The translations under genes were made by a program, and so were the position numbers. A stretch of 5,878 nucleotides of DNA, from positions 1 through 5,878 of the forward strand of contig JAEZGT010000391.1 of the NCBI GenBank assembly GCA_023416875.1, read 5' to 3'. Shown piece after piece: positions 5,812 through 5,878 of this stretch. Source of the stretch: Pseudomonadota bacterium (GTDB lineage Bacteria > Pseudomonadota > Gammaproteobacteria > Pseudomonadales > Cellvibrionaceae). The notes beneath the pieces were generated by a model. That model had not been told where the DNA came from, searched no databases, and worked only from the letters and a program-made list of their open reading frames with translations. How positions within the stretch are numbered: position 1 is the stretch's first letter; each line of letters starts with the position of its first letter.

Positions 5812-5878
5812 ATGTTCGGTCCCATCATCAAGTCAGTTGGTCGTGCCGTTATTATTGGTTCGGCAGTCTGTTCAGCCT
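5812..5878 (+). CDS. N-terminal fragment of an unidentified protein, possibly with a signal or membrane segment
   Basis: Twenty-two codons from ATG at 5812 to the right edge read MFGPIIKSVGRAVIIGSAVC and on. GAGG (5803-5806) lies five bases before the ATG, a good spacing. The short basic N-terminus (Lys7, Arg11) followed by the hydrophobic run AVIIGSAVCSA resembles a signal peptide or membrane anchor. The SAVC sequence is a poor lipobox, so a lipoprotein is not supported. A second frame from ATG at 5801 is also open to the edge but has no better ribosome site. The family cannot be recognised from so little, and the fragment need not belong to the sugar pathway. Confidence 0.4.
   Translation, partial: MFGPIIKSVGRAVIIGSAVCSA

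Overview
The window holds a compact sugar-acid catabolism locus, most likely a non-phosphorylative (oxidative) pentose pathway that degrades L-arabinose to 2-oxoglutarate. Gene style, protein families and tight spacing point to a Gram-negative proteobacterium. A polysaccharide-degrading gammaproteobacterium (Cellvibrio or Saccharophagus type) is my guess, held at low confidence because nothing in the window is diagnostic of taxon.

Layout. Positions 1-3873 form a minus-strand operon read right to left. It starts with an IlvD/Edd-family L-arabinonate-type dehydratase (3873-2140), followed by an SDR sugar dehydrogenase resembling Caulobacter XylB (2140-1355). The last visible gene is an aldehyde dehydrogenase of the 2,5-dioxovalerate (alpha-ketoglutarate semialdehyde) dehydrogenase type, which runs off the left edge (1338-1). 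The first two genes share one base (TGATG). The second and third are 16 nt apart, with a clear GAGG ribosome site.

Positions 3874-3986 are a divergent control region. A perfect 10-bp palindrome there overlaps the best -10 candidates in both directions. On the plus strand, a GntR/FadR-type (FCD) regulator (3987-4694) is joined by a TAATG overlap to a FAH-fold AraD1/GguC-family protein (4694-5704), the predicted 2-keto-3-deoxy-L-arabinonate dehydratase. Positions 5705-5811 are non-coding and carry a perfect 10-bp inverted repeat. From 5812 a new plus-strand reading frame with a signal-like N-terminus begins and is cut by the window end.

How the genes fit together: SDR (pentose to lactone), a lactonase not seen here, dehydratase (aldonate to 2-keto-3-deoxy acid), AraD1 protein (to alpha-ketoglutarate semialdehyde), then aldehyde dehydrogenase (to 2-oxoglutarate, feeding the TCA cycle). 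The FCD regulator sits between the two arms and probably represses both until a pathway acid binds. The families are recognised from memory and motifs. The exact sugar (L-arabinose rather than D-xylose, D-fucose or similar) is inferred. I see no mobile element, RNA gene, CRISPR array or clearly undescribed system.
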